This document shows, piece after piece, positions 33,249 through 41,244 of a stretch of DNA of 48,012 bases (position 1 is the stretch's first letter; each line of letters opens with the position of its first letter). The notes under the pieces are model-generated. The model was not told where the DNA came from. It worked only from the letters and a program-made list of their open reading frames with translations, and searched no databases. The translations under genes were made by a program, and so were the position numbers. The stretch spans positions 1-48,012 of the forward strand of contig JADZAF010000218.1 in NCBI GenBank assembly GCA_020852755.1. The letters are read 5' to 3'. The DNA comes from Bryobacterales bacterium. GTDB taxonomy: Bacteria > Acidobacteriota > Terriglobia > Bryobacterales > Bryobacteraceae.

Positions 33249-33256
33249 ATTATAGT
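33249..33256. promoter_or_regulatory. Overlapping divergent -10 boxes in a 22-nt gap
   Basis: The 8-nt string ATTATAGT gives TATAAT on the minus strand (33254-33249, 7 nt to the ATG at 33241) and TATAGT on the plus strand (33251-33256, 7 nt to the GTG at 33264). Minus-strand TTGACG lies 14 nt beyond its hexamer, a short spacer. Both genes would start leaderless. Confidence 0.45.
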
Positions 33257-33263
33257 AAAGGTA

Positions 33264-34061
33264 GTGACCGTCAACAATGCCTTCCCGGCCCTGTGGTCCT
33301 GTGTGGTGCTCGGGCTCGTCCCCGCCTCGGCGGCTGAACTGAGACAGCCCACCCAGGACGCCTTCGACCGGTACATCCGCTCCACCGAGTCCCGGCTCAG
33401 CCAGCAGGTGAAGCGCGGCGGCGCGTTTCTCTGGGTGGAGGGCTCTCCGGAACGGATGAGCGAGATCCGCAAGGGAACCGCCCTGACCCAGCCCTGGAAC
33501 AAGGAGGGTGAGATGGAGGTCCCGGACGGCCTGATTCACGATTGGGTCGGCGCCGTGTTCATCCCCGGTGTGACGCTGGAGATGACCCTCGCCCTGGTGC
33601 AGAACTACGACCGTCACAAGGAGATTTACAGGCCGGAGGTCGTGGATTCCCGCCTGCTCTCCCGGCAGGGGAACGATTTCCAGGTCTACCTGCGGCTTCT
33701 CAAGAAGAAGGTGATTACGGTGGTGCTCAACACCCGCCACGACGTGCGCTATTTCCCGCTGGACAAGCAGCGCTGGTACAGCCGCTCCTACAGCACCCGG
33801 ATTACGGAGGTCCGCAATCCCGGGGAAGCGAATGAAACGGAGTTGCCGCCCGGCGAGGGCCACGGTTTTCTGTGGCGCCTGTACTCTTACTGGAAATTCC
33901 AGGAGACCGGCGACGGGGTCATCGTGGAGTGCCAGGCCATCTCGCTCACCCGCTCGGTGCCGAGGGGTCTGGGCTGGCTGGTAGAGCCCATCATCCGCAA
34001 CCTGCCGCGCGAGTCGCTGGCCAATACGCTGGGCGCGACCCGGGCGGCGCTGGTCAAGTAG
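33264..34061 (+). CDS. Secreted protein of unknown function
   Basis: 265 residues from a GTG at 33264. An N-terminal signal peptide (NNAFPALWSCVVLGLVPASA) ends near ELRQPTQ. The mature protein is a mixed alpha/beta domain: QDAFDRYIRSTESRLSQQVK helix, GGAFLWVEGSPE strand, LIHDWVGAVFIPGVTLEMTL, then basic strand pairs (FQVYLRLLKKKVITVVLNTR, VRYFPLDKQRWYSRSYSTRI) and a closing LGWLVEPIIRNLPRESLANTL helix. It looks like a START-like or polyketide-cyclase-type lipid-binding fold, but the match is weak and no family is assigned. GTG start has no Shine-Dalgarno; TATAGT 7 nt upstream supports it. Confidence 0.75.
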   Translation: MTVNNAFPALWSCVVLGLVPASAAELRQPTQDAFDRYIRSTESRLSQQVKRGGAFLWVEGSPERMSEIRKGTALTQPWNKEGEMEVPDGLIHDWVGAVFIPGVTLEMTLALVQNYDRHKEIYRPEVVDSRLLSRQGNDFQVYLRLLKKKVITVVLNTRHDVRYFPLDKQRWYSRSYSTRITEVRNPGEANETELPPGEGHGFLWRLYSYWKFQETGDGVIVECQAISLTRSVPRGLGWLVEPIIRNLPRESLANTLGATRAALVK

Positions 34062-34160
34062 AAATCCGCGCGGGCCGGCGGGACGTTTCCAGCCGGCGCA
34101 AAGGCCCCGGGGATTGGGTCGCGGTTCAGAGACGGACTCGGACTCCCCGCGGACCCTTGT

Positions 34161-34166
34161 TATCAT
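34161..34166 (+). promoter_or_regulatory. Leaderless-type -10 box for the dehydratase gene
   Basis: TATCAT with 8 nt to the ATG at 34175. Identical to the hexamer before the NlpC/P60 gene at 44456-44461. No Shine-Dalgarno. Confidence 0.45.
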
Positions 34167-34174
34167 CGGCAGTG

Positions 34175-35344
34175 ATGAAGATCACGGCTGTCAGAACTCT
34201 GGTCGTCAACGCGGAAATGCGCAACTGGGTCTTCGTGAAAGTGGAGACCGATCAGGACGGCCTGTTCGGCTGGGGAGAGGCCTCGCTGGAGTGGAAGACC
34301 CGCGCCGTGGCGGGGGCGGTCGAGGACTTCGCCCCCATGCTGTTGGGGGAGGACCCGACGCGCATCGAGCACCTGGTGCAGAAGCTCTACCGGCAGTCCT
34401 TCTGGCGCCTGGGCGTGATCGGCATGAGCGCCATCTCGGGCATCGAGCAGGCCTGCTGGGACATCCTGGGCAAGAGCCTGGGCGTGCCGGTGTACAAGTT
34501 GCTGGGAGGGGCGGTGCGCGAGCGCGTGCGCATGTACACGCACCTGGGAGGCGGCGACATGCGGGCCGTCTACGAAACGTTCGACGCAGGCCCCCTGATC
34601 GACCTGGCCCGGCAAGTCATCGAGCGGGGCTACACGGCGGTGAAGGTAGTCTTCGTGCCCTATTCGGAGCCGCTCATGGGCATCGGCCACGTCAGGAAGT
34701 TTGCTTCACTGATGGAGCGCCTCCGGCTGGCGGTGGGTGAATCGGTGGATATCATGATCGACTTCCATGGCCGGACTTACCCAGCCATGGCGGTGGAGTA
34801 CATCCACGCCGTCGCCGAATTCCGGCCGTATTTCTGCGAGGAGCCGGTGCCGCCGGAAAACGTGGATGCGCTCCGCCAGGTGCGGGAGGCGGTGCGGGTG
34901 CCCATCGCCACCGGCGAGCGCCTGACCACCCGGCATCAGTTTCGCGAGATTTTCGAGAAGAGCGCCTGCCACGTGATCCAGCCCGACCTCTGCCATTGCG
35001 GCGGCCTGCTGGAGGGCAAGAAGATCGCGGCCATGGCGGAAGCGTATTACATGGGCGTGGCCCCCCATAACCCGCTGGGCCCGGTGGCCAACGCGGTGGC
35101 CCTGCATTTCGCGCTCTCCACGCCGAATTTCCTGATCCAGGAGGACATGCTGACGGACGTGCCGTGGCGCTGGGATGTGGTGGAGCACAGCCTGACCACC
35201 AGGGACGGCTACTGGCAGATCTGCGACCAGCCCGGCCTGGGAATCCGGGTGAACGAAGCTGAGGCCGCCCGGCATCCCTTCCGGCAGGAGATCATACACT
35301 CCACCACCATCCGCGCGGCGGATGGAGCGGTGCTCGACTGGTAG
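34175..35344 (+). CDS. Enolase-superfamily sugar acid dehydratase (galactonate dehydratase-like)
   Basis: 389 residues of the mandelate racemase/muconate-lactonising group. Metal ligands are in MIDFHGRTYP (Asp, with the catalytic His two residues on), YFCEEPVPPEN (Glu) and IATGERLTTRHQF (Glu); the second catalytic His is in GVAPHNPLGP. This DxH plus PHNPLGP layout is that of galactonate/mannonate-type dehydratases (DgoD: DFHGR, EEP, GER, PHCPLGP), which remove water from sugar acids to give 2-keto-3-deoxy acids. A DapA-family aldolase gene follows within about 2 kb, the next step in such paths. ATG 34175 has TATCAT 8 nt before it. Confidence 0.9.
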   Translation: MKITAVRTLVVNAEMRNWVFVKVETDQDGLFGWGEASLEWKTRAVAGAVEDFAPMLLGEDPTRIEHLVQKLYRQSFWRLGVIGMSAISGIEQACWDILGKSLGVPVYKLLGGAVRERVRMYTHLGGGDMRAVYETFDAGPLIDLARQVIERGYTAVKVVFVPYSEPLMGIGHVRKFASLMERLRLAVGESVDIMIDFHGRTYPAMAVEYIHAVAEFRPYFCEEPVPPENVDALRQVREAVRVPIATGERLTTRHQFREIFEKSACHVIQPDLCHCGGLLEGKKIAAMAEAYYMGVAPHNPLGPVANAVALHFALSTPNFLIQEDMLTDVPWRWDVVEHSLTTRDGYWQICDQPGLGIRVNEAEAARHPFRQEIIHSTTIRAADGAVLDW

Positions 35345-35359
35345 GCCGGGCGCTTACCG

Positions 35360-35365
35360 TACAAT
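35360..35365 (+). promoter_or_regulatory. Leaderless-type -10 box for the GT-C gene
   Basis: TACAAT with 6 nt to the TTG at 35372. No in-frame ATG or GTG lies upstream before the stop, so the hexamer supports the TTG start. Confidence 0.4.
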
Positions 35366-35371
35366 GACGGT

Positions 35372-37540
35372 TTGTTCGAACTGGCTACAGCCGTCCTGGG
35401 CGGTCTTGCGCCTCTCCTGGTGGCGTTTGGACTGGGTTCCCTGCTGTTCCGCTCCTGCGGCATGCCGGCGCCGCTGCTGCTGGCCGCGGGAACGGCGCTC
35501 GAGAGCCTCATCCTTTTCCTGCTCCTGCTCACGGACCGGTTCACCCCGGCTGCCCTCGCGGCGATGGCGGCCGCCGCTCTCCTGCCGCTGCCCATCGTAA
35601 GGCCCAGGCCGGCGCGGGAACCGGCCGTGGCGGAACTCGACCGCTCCTCACGCTGGCTGTTCGCGATCGTGTTCGGCGCCTTCGGGATCCTGTACCTGAT
35701 CTACGCCCTGGGTCCGGAGACCGAGTTCGACGCCCTGAACTATCACCTGGCTCTGCCGGCCGAGTACCTGCGCCTGGGCGGCTTCCCGGACCGCATCGGT
35801 TTCTTCGAGGTCCTGCCGCAGGGCCTGGAGATGCTGTACGCCTTCTCTGCCGCCCTGGGAGGAGCCGGCGCCGCCCGGCTGACGCACTTCGCTTTTCTGG
35901 CCCTCACCCCGGCGATGTTCCTGGCCGTGGGCCGGCGGCTGGGATTGCCGGACTCAGGTCCGTTCTTCGCCGCTGCCTTCTACTTCTGCGCGCCGGTGGT
36001 GGGAGTGGCCGGCACCAGCGTGCACAACGACGCGCCCATGGTCTTCTTCGTCCTGGCGGCGTTTTACCTGCTGCTGCGCTGGCGCGGCGAAGCGAACTCT
36101 CGCTGGCTGATCCCGGGAGGGTTGGCGGCTGGTTTCTGCTACGCGGTGAAACTGCCGGGACTGATTGTTCCCGGCCTGCTCGTTCTCTACCTGCTGTTCG
36201 CGCGGCGCGTGCGACCGGCGCTGATCGCGGGCCTGTCGGCCTTGCCTGCGATCGCGCCCTGGATGATCCGCGCCTTCGTTCTTACCGGCAACCCGGTAGC
36301 GCCCATGATGAATGCCTGGTTCCCCAACCCGTTCTTTCACCTCAGTTCGGAACTGGAACTGGCGCGCAGATTCACGCACGGAGATCCTTCCCTGGCGCAG
36401 GTTCCCTTACATCTGGCGCTGGGCGGGCCGCTGGAAGGCTTCTTCGGACCGATGCTGCTGGCGCTGCCTCTGGGCCTGCTGGCTCTGCGGCGCAAGAACG
36501 GCCTGCTGGTAGTCGCCGCTGCCGCGGCCCTGGCCCTGCCCTGGTTCCTGAATCACGGAGCTCGCTTCCTGATGCCGGGCTTCGCGCTGATGTCCGTGGC
36601 CCTGGGCATGGCTCTGCCGCGGTCCTGGCTGTGGCCCGCGGTGCTGCTCCACGCCCTGACCTGCTGGCCGCAAGTCATTCCGCTCTATGCCCGGGCGGGC
36701 GCGTGGGAATTCAAGGAACTGCCCTGGCGGGCGGCGTTGCGGCTGGAGCCGGAACGCGAATACCTGAAGCGCGCCATGGCTGAATATCCCGTGCTCGACC
36801 TGCTGGAAAAACACACCCGGCCGGGCGAGAGAATCTTCGCCGTTATCGGCGTCCCCAAGGTCTACGCCCGGCGCGAGGTGCTGGAGTTCTGGCATTCGGC
36901 CGAAGCCGACCGCCTGCTGGACAGCCTGAAGGTCGCGGCCTTCCAGGCCCGCGATCCCTTTTACGATGTGCGGGCCGACTGGATGCCGGCGCCGCTGCGA
37001 GCGCTGCGCTTCCGCCTGCCTCGCGGAGAACCGGAGGAGTGGTACATCCACGAACTCGATCTCTACGACGGGGAGCGGCGCCTGCCGCCCGGCCGGGGCT
37101 GGTCCCTGGACGCCTGGCCCAACCCGTGGGAAACGCCCTGGATGCTGGACGGCAATCGCGCTACCCGCTGGCGGACGTGGGAGCCCGTGCGGGCGGGCGC
37201 GTTCGTCGAGGTCGCGTTTGACCACCCTCAAACGGTAAGCTCTGCCGTCCTGCTCGCTCACATCCCGGGACGCGCCCCCGGCATCGAGTTTCACGGCCGG
37301 GACTCCCGCGGAGCCTGGCGGCGGTTGGCGGCCCGTCCGGAAATGACGCGCCGCGCCACCGAGGATCTGCGCCGTCCGGCCGTCCGGGCACTGAAACGCG
37401 CCGGGTTCCGCTACCTGCTCACACCGGTGGGCCGGAGCGATGCCGGCCCGCTGGGCCGGCTCATCGCGGGGCACGAGAAGGAGTGGGGCCTGGAACTCGC
37501 GGCGGAGTCCGGGGGGATACACCTTTTCCGCATCCCGTAA
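35372..37540 (+). CDS. GT-C membrane glycosyltransferase with discoidin-like domain
   Basis: 722 residues from a TTG. Ten or more hydrophobic helices fill about 1-450. The first long loop reads GPETEFDALNYHLALPAEYL, an acidic loop typical of GT39/PMT-type lipid-linked sugar transferases, and SVHNDAPMVFFVLAAFYLLL follows. The soluble C-terminus (about 455-722) contains a F5/8-type-C-like piece: WETPWMLDGNRATRWRTWEP (about 586-604) and VEVAFDHPQTVSSAVLLAHI (about 612-631), the usual start and next strand of discoidin domains. It probably moves a sugar from a polyprenyl-phosphate carrier to a periplasmic acceptor. The sugar-binding domain may hold the acceptor. Substrate unknown. Confidence 0.84.
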   Translation: MFELATAVLGGLAPLLVAFGLGSLLFRSCGMPAPLLLAAGTALESLILFLLLLTDRFTPAALAAMAAAALLPLPIVRPRPAREPAVAELDRSSRWLFAIVFGAFGILYLIYALGPETEFDALNYHLALPAEYLRLGGFPDRIGFFEVLPQGLEMLYAFSAALGGAGAARLTHFAFLALTPAMFLAVGRRLGLPDSGPFFAAAFYFCAPVVGVAGTSVHNDAPMVFFVLAAFYLLLRWRGEANSRWLIPGGLAAGFCYAVKLPGLIVPGLLVLYLLFARRVRPALIAGLSALPAIAPWMIRAFVLTGNPVAPMMNAWFPNPFFHLSSELELARRFTHGDPSLAQVPLHLALGGPLEGFFGPMLLALPLGLLALRRKNGLLVVAAAAALALPWFLNHGARFLMPGFALMSVALGMALPRSWLWPAVLLHALTCWPQVIPLYARAGAWEFKELPWRAALRLEPEREYLKRAMAEYPVLDLLEKHTRPGERIFAVIGVPKVYARREVLEFWHSAEADRLLDSLKVAAFQARDPFYDVRADWMPAPLRALRFRLPRGEPEEWYIHELDLYDGERRLPPGRGWSLDAWPNPWETPWMLDGNRATRWRTWEPVRAGAFVEVAFDHPQTVSSAVLLAHIPGRAPGIEFHGRDSRGAWRRLAARPEMTRRATEDLRRPAVRALKRAGFRYLLTPVGRSDAGPLGRLIAGHEKEWGLELAAESGGIHLFRIP

Positions 37541-37557
37541 CCGGGCGGCGTTGGCGG

Positions 37558-37563
37558 TAGAAT
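37558..37563 (+). promoter_or_regulatory. Leaderless-type -10 box for the DapA-family gene
   Basis: TAGAAT with 6 nt to the GTG at 37570, in the 29-nt gap after the GT-C gene. No Shine-Dalgarno. Confidence 0.45.
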
Positions 37564-37569
37564 TGGGTT

Positions 37570-38511
37570 GTGGCGCTCCCATCACCTCACGGAATCGTTC
37601 CCGCGATCGTTACTCCTTTCCGCCAGGACGAATTGATCGACTACGCGGCCTGGCAGCTCCTGATTGATCAGCAGATTGCCGCCGGCGTGGACGGCATCTT
37701 CGCAACCGGCGGCCAGGGCGAGTTCTTCTCCCTCACCCTCGAGGAGCGCATCGTGGCCCTGCGCTTCTGCCGGCAGGCGGTCAACAGACGCGTTCCTCTG
37801 TACGGCAACGTGGGGTGCGTGACCACCCGCCAGAGTATCGACCTGGCCCAGAAAGCCGAGGCTGAGGGGATCGACTATGCCGTCGTGATCACCCCTTACT
37901 ACATCAAGCCGACCGAATCGGAACTGGTGGATCACTACGTGGAGATCTGCCGGGCGGTGCACATCCCGGTGCTGGCCTACAACATTCCCGAACGAACCGG
38001 CCTGGAGCTGACGCCCGCCATGACGGCTCGCATCGCGGCCCAGTGCGAGAACTTCGTCGGCTTGAAGGACTCCAGCGGCAAGCTCGACCAGTTGCCCGAA
38101 TTCGTGGCCATCGGACGTGAGCGGCCCTTCTCGGTCTTCATGGGACGCGACCACATGATCCTGCCCGCGCTGAAACTGGGATGCGCGGGAGCCGTGACCG
38201 CGTGCGCCAATGTAGCCCCGAAGGCCTTCGTCGATTTGTACCGCGCGTTCCGGCAGGGCGACCTGCAGGAGGCGGCGCGCCTGCAATCGCTGATCGATCC
38301 GCTCCGGCAGGCCTTCGCCCTGCATACCTTCCCCTCGGTTGTGAAGGAGGCGATGAACCGGATCGGCTTGCCCGCGGGTCCCTGCCGCCGTCCGGTCGGT
38401 CCCATGCCGGCGGAGGCCCGGGCCAGGTTGGATGCGGTACTGGAAAAACTGAGAGAGGAGCGGCTCCTGCCCGAGGCGACCGCCGGAACCCAGGCCGGCG
38501 GCAGCGACTGA
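37570..38511 (+). CDS. DapA-family aldolase/dehydratase
   Basis: 313 residues of the N-acetylneuraminate lyase/dihydrodipicolinate synthase family. The Schiff-base lysine is K166 in [11 protein letters not shown], and the proton-relay tyrosine is Y137 in [10 protein letters not shown]. The [15 protein letters not shown] loop ([14 protein letters not shown], about 42-56) differs from the GTTGE of DapA, pointing to another keto-acid substrate such as a 2-keto-3-deoxy sugar acid or 4-hydroxy-2-ketoglutarate-type compound. The upstream sugar acid dehydratase supports that. Starts at a GTG with TAGAAT 6 nt before. It is not the lysine-pathway DapA on present evidence. Confidence 0.9.
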   Translation: MALPSPHGIVPAIVTPFRQDELIDYAAWQLLIDQQIAAGVDGIFATGGQGEFFSLTLEERIVALRFCRQAVNRRVPLYGNVGCVTTRQSIDLAQKAEAEGIDYAVVITPYYIKPTESELVDHYVEICRAVHIPVLAYNIPERTGLELTPAMTARIAAQCENFVGLKDSSGKLDQLPEFVAIGRERPFSVFMGRDHMILPALKLGCAGAVTACANVAPKAFVDLYRAFRQGDLQEAARLQSLIDPLRQAFALHTFPSVVKEAMNRIGLPAGPCRRPVGPMPAEARARLDAVLEKLREERLLPEATAGTQAGGSD

Positions 38512-38536
38512 CCGCGGTACGGCAGGACGGCAAATC

Positions 38537-40606
38537 ATGCATACAAACCGGCTCGCAGGGGAGAGGAGTCCCTATCTGCTGCAGCACGCCCACAACCCGG
38601 TGGACTGGTACCCCTGGGGCGCTGAGGCGTTCGAGAGGGCGCGGCGCGAGAACAAGCCGATCTTTCTCTCCATCGGTTACTCGACCTGCCACTGGTGCCA
38701 TGTGATGGAGCGCGAGTCCTTTGAGGACGAGAAACTGGCGGAACTGCTCAACCGCCATTTCGTTCCGGTAAAAGTGGACCGCGAGGAACGTCCCGACATC
38801 GATCGCATCTACATGACCTTCGTGCAGGCCACTACCGGCGGAGGCGGCTGGCCCATGTCGGTTTTCCTGACGCCCGAACTGAAGCCCTTCTTCGGCGGCA
38901 CCTACTTTCCGCCCGACGATCGCTACGGGCGTCCGGGTTTCGGCACCTTGCTGGATCGCATCGCCCAGGCCTGGGCCACCGAGAGGGAACAGTTGGAGCG
39001 GTCGGGAGACGAGGTGACCGGGCAACTGCAAAGACAATTGGAATCCGGCCGTTCCGGGCGGATGGATAGCATGCTCTCGGAATCCTGTTTCCTGCAGCTC
39101 CGGCGCAGCTTCGATCCCCGGCGCGGCGGCTTCGGGGGCGCGCCGAAGTTTCCCCGTCCCGTGGTGCACAACTTCCTGCTGAGGTACTACGCCCGCACGG
39201 GGAACCGCGAAGCTCTCGACATGGTCCTGACCACGCTGAAGGGCATGGCCCGGGGCGGCATGAACGACCAGTTGGGAGGCGGCTTCCACCGCTATTCGGT
39301 GGACGAGCGCTGGTTCGTGCCGCACTTCGAGAAGATGCTCTACGACCAGGCGCAGCTGGCGGTTTCCTTCGTGGAGGCCTTCCAGATCACCGCGGAGCCG
39401 TTCTACGCGGACGCAGCCCGCGCCACCCTGGACTACGTGCTGCGCGACATGCGCGACCCCGGGGGCGCTTTCTACTCCGCCGAGGATGCGGACAGCGCCT
39501 CGGATCCGGACCGGCCCACGGTGAAGAGCGAGGGGGCTTTCTACCTCTGGACGGCAGCGGAAATCGACGGCGTGCTGGGACGCGAAGCGGCGGCGCGCTT
39601 CGGCGAGCTGTACGGCGTGGAAGAGAACGGCAATGTGCGTGACGACCCGCACGGCGAGTTCCGCGGCAGGAACATCCTGTATGCGGCTCGCGAGCCTGGC
39701 GAAGTCGAGCCCGCCGGCGAATGGCGCTCCAAATTGCTGGAAGCGCGCTCCCGGCGCCCGCGGCCGCACCTCGACGACAAGATCCTTACCGCCTGGAACG
39801 CCCTCATGATCTCCGCCCTCGCCAGGGCCGGTGCCGTGCTGGACGAGGCGCGTTACAGCGAGGCCGCGGAGCGCGCGGCGGACTTCATCCTGACCCGCAT
39901 GTACGACCGCGGGACGGGCGTGCTGCTGCGGCGCTACCGCCAGGGCGATGCCGCCATACAGGGCTTTCTCGACGATTACGCGTTTCTGATCGAAGCCCTG
40001 CTGGACCTCTACCAGACCGGCTTCGACCTGGCGCGCCTGGAAACCGCCCTGGAGCTGGCGCACTCCATGCTGGCGCTGTTCGAGGACAAGACCCACGGCG
40101 GCTTCTACAGCACGGCGGAGGGCGATAGCAGCCTCATCCTGCGGGTCAAGGAGGAGTACGACGGAGCCGAGCCTTCGGGCAACTCGGCGGCCGTGCTGGA
40201 CCTGCTCCGCCTGGCCGGGATCACCGGCCGCCAGGACTTCGCTCACTCGGCCGAGCGGGCCTTTGCGGCGCTGAGCGTCCGGGTGGCGGAAGCGCCGACC
40301 GCGGCGCCGCAACTGCTGGCGGCCTACGAATTCGCCAGCGCCCGGCGGAAGCAGATCATCCTGGTGGGGGACAGACGGGACGCTACCCTGCGGCAGATGC
40401 TTCGCGCGCTGCACGCCAGGTTCCTGCCGCATCATGTCCTGCTGCTGGTGGAGTCCGAGGCCGCCCGCCGCCGCCTCTCGGAATACCAGCCGGCCATCGC
40501 GAACATGCCGGCCATTCAAGGCAGGACCACCGCGTACGTCTGCGAGGACTTTACCTGCCGGTTGCCGGTTTCCGAACCGGCGGACTTCGTCAAGTTGTTA
40601 GAATAA
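38537..40606 (+). CDS. Thioredoxin-domain protein of the YyaL/SPATA20 (DUF255) family
   Basis: 689 residues. The N-terminal thioredoxin-like domain has [18 protein letters not shown] (about 11-28), the [20 protein letters not shown] block with C51 and C54 (CHWC), [12 protein letters not shown] and [24 protein letters not shown]. The rest is an alpha/alpha toroid related to N-acylglucosamine epimerases ([70 protein letters not shown]). Widely conserved, with no agreed activity. It starts 25 nt after the DapA-family gene, possibly in one transcript. All family landmarks are present; full length. Confidence 0.94.
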   Translation: MHTNRLAGERSPYLLQHAHNPVDWYPWGAEAFERARRENKPIFLSIGYSTCHWCHVMERESFEDEKLAELLNRHFVPVKVDREERPDIDRIYMTFVQATTGGGGWPMSVFLTPELKPFFGGTYFPPDDRYGRPGFGTLLDRIAQAWATEREQLERSGDEVTGQLQRQLESGRSGRMDSMLSESCFLQLRRSFDPRRGGFGGAPKFPRPVVHNFLLRYYARTGNREALDMVLTTLKGMARGGMNDQLGGGFHRYSVDERWFVPHFEKMLYDQAQLAVSFVEAFQITAEPFYADAARATLDYVLRDMRDPGGAFYSAEDADSASDPDRPTVKSEGAFYLWTAAEIDGVLGREAAARFGELYGVEENGNVRDDPHGEFRGRNILYAAREPGEVEPAGEWRSKLLEARSRRPRPHLDDKILTAWNALMISALARAGAVLDEARYSEAAERAADFILTRMYDRGTGVLLRRYRQGDAAIQGFLDDYAFLIEALLDLYQTGFDLARLETALELAHSMLALFEDKTHGGFYSTAEGDSSLILRVKEEYDGAEPSGNSAAVLDLLRLAGITGRQDFAHSAERAFAALSVRVAEAPTAAPQLLAAYEFASARRKQIILVGDRRDATLRQMLRALHARFLPHHVLLLVESEAARRRLSEYQPAIANMPAIQGRTTAYVCEDFTCRLPVSEPADFVKLLE
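40599..40604 (+). promoter_or_regulatory. Possible -10 box for tpx
   Basis: TAGAAT at the 3' end of the DUF255 gene, 76 nt before the tpx ATG. The leader then holds GGAGGAG 7 nt before the start. No clear -35. Confidence 0.25.
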
Positions 40607-40680
40607 AAGACTACTCGCAGCCGCCACCGGCATTCATCGGTTTCACCTGCCGCCTGCGAAACAAATCTGGAGGAGAACGA

Positions 40681-41202
40681 ATGGAGAGACCTGGAGCCAC
40701 AACACTGAAGGGCAATCCCCTGACCCTGATCGGGGCTGAACTGAAACCGGGCGACACCGCGCCGGATTTTTCCGTGGTCGATACAGGCTTGCAGACCGTG
40801 GATCTCGCCGCCACCGGAAACAACGTCCGCATCATCAGCGTGGTCCCCTCGCTGGATACGCCGGTGTGCGACGCGCAGACCAAGCGGTTCAACGAAGAAG
40901 CCGCGAAGCTGCCGGGCGTGGACATTTTGACCGTGAGTATGGACCTGCCCTTCGCCCAGAAGCGCTGGTGCGGCGCGTTCGGTGTGGACAAGGTCAAGAT
41001 GTTGTCCGACCACCGGGACGGTTCTTTCGGCAGGAACTACGGCACCCTGATCAAGGAACTGCGCATCGAGAGCCGGGCCATCTTCGTGGTGGACCGGAAT
41101 AACAAGATCCGGCACGCCGAGTACGTGAAGGAAGTGGCCGATTTCCCGGACTATGAGAAGGCCCTGGCGGCGGCCCGGTCAGCCGCCGCGGCCGCGGCGT
41201 AA
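40681..41202 (+). CDS. tpx: Thiol peroxidase
   Basis: 173 residues. The peroxidatic cysteine is C63 in VPSLDTPVCDAQT with the Thr and Pro of the active site, and the resolving cysteine is C97 in FAQKRWCGAFG; E. coli Tpx uses C61 and C95. It is an atypical 2-Cys peroxiredoxin that reduces hydroperoxides, especially lipid ones, with thioredoxin. A GGAGGAG Shine-Dalgarno lies 5-6 nt before the ATG. The Ala-rich tail (AARSAAAAAA) is an oddity of this protein. The following murJ gene begins within 45 nt of its stop and may be co-transcribed. Confidence 0.97.
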   Translation: MERPGATTLKGNPLTLIGAELKPGDTAPDFSVVDTGLQTVDLAATGNNVRIISVVPSLDTPVCDAQTKRFNEEAAKLPGVDILTVSMDLPFAQKRWCGAFGVDKVKMLSDHRDGSFGRNYGTLIKELRIESRAIFVVDRNNKIRHAEYVKEVADFPDYEKALAAARSAAAAAA

Positions 41203-41244
41203 TTGGACTCCGGCCTTAGATCGACGGGACCGGCGGTCGAGGGA

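Noticed and set aside
38138..40519. 793-residue open frame on the minus strand opposite the DUF255 gene
   Set aside because: Antisense shadow; the plus strand encodes DapA-family and DUF255 proteins with full motifs.
41203..41244. TTG at 41203 as MurJ start
   Set aside because: No Shine-Dalgarno and no hexamer in the 6-11 nt position; ATG 41245 with GAGGGA is nearer the usual start, though not certain.
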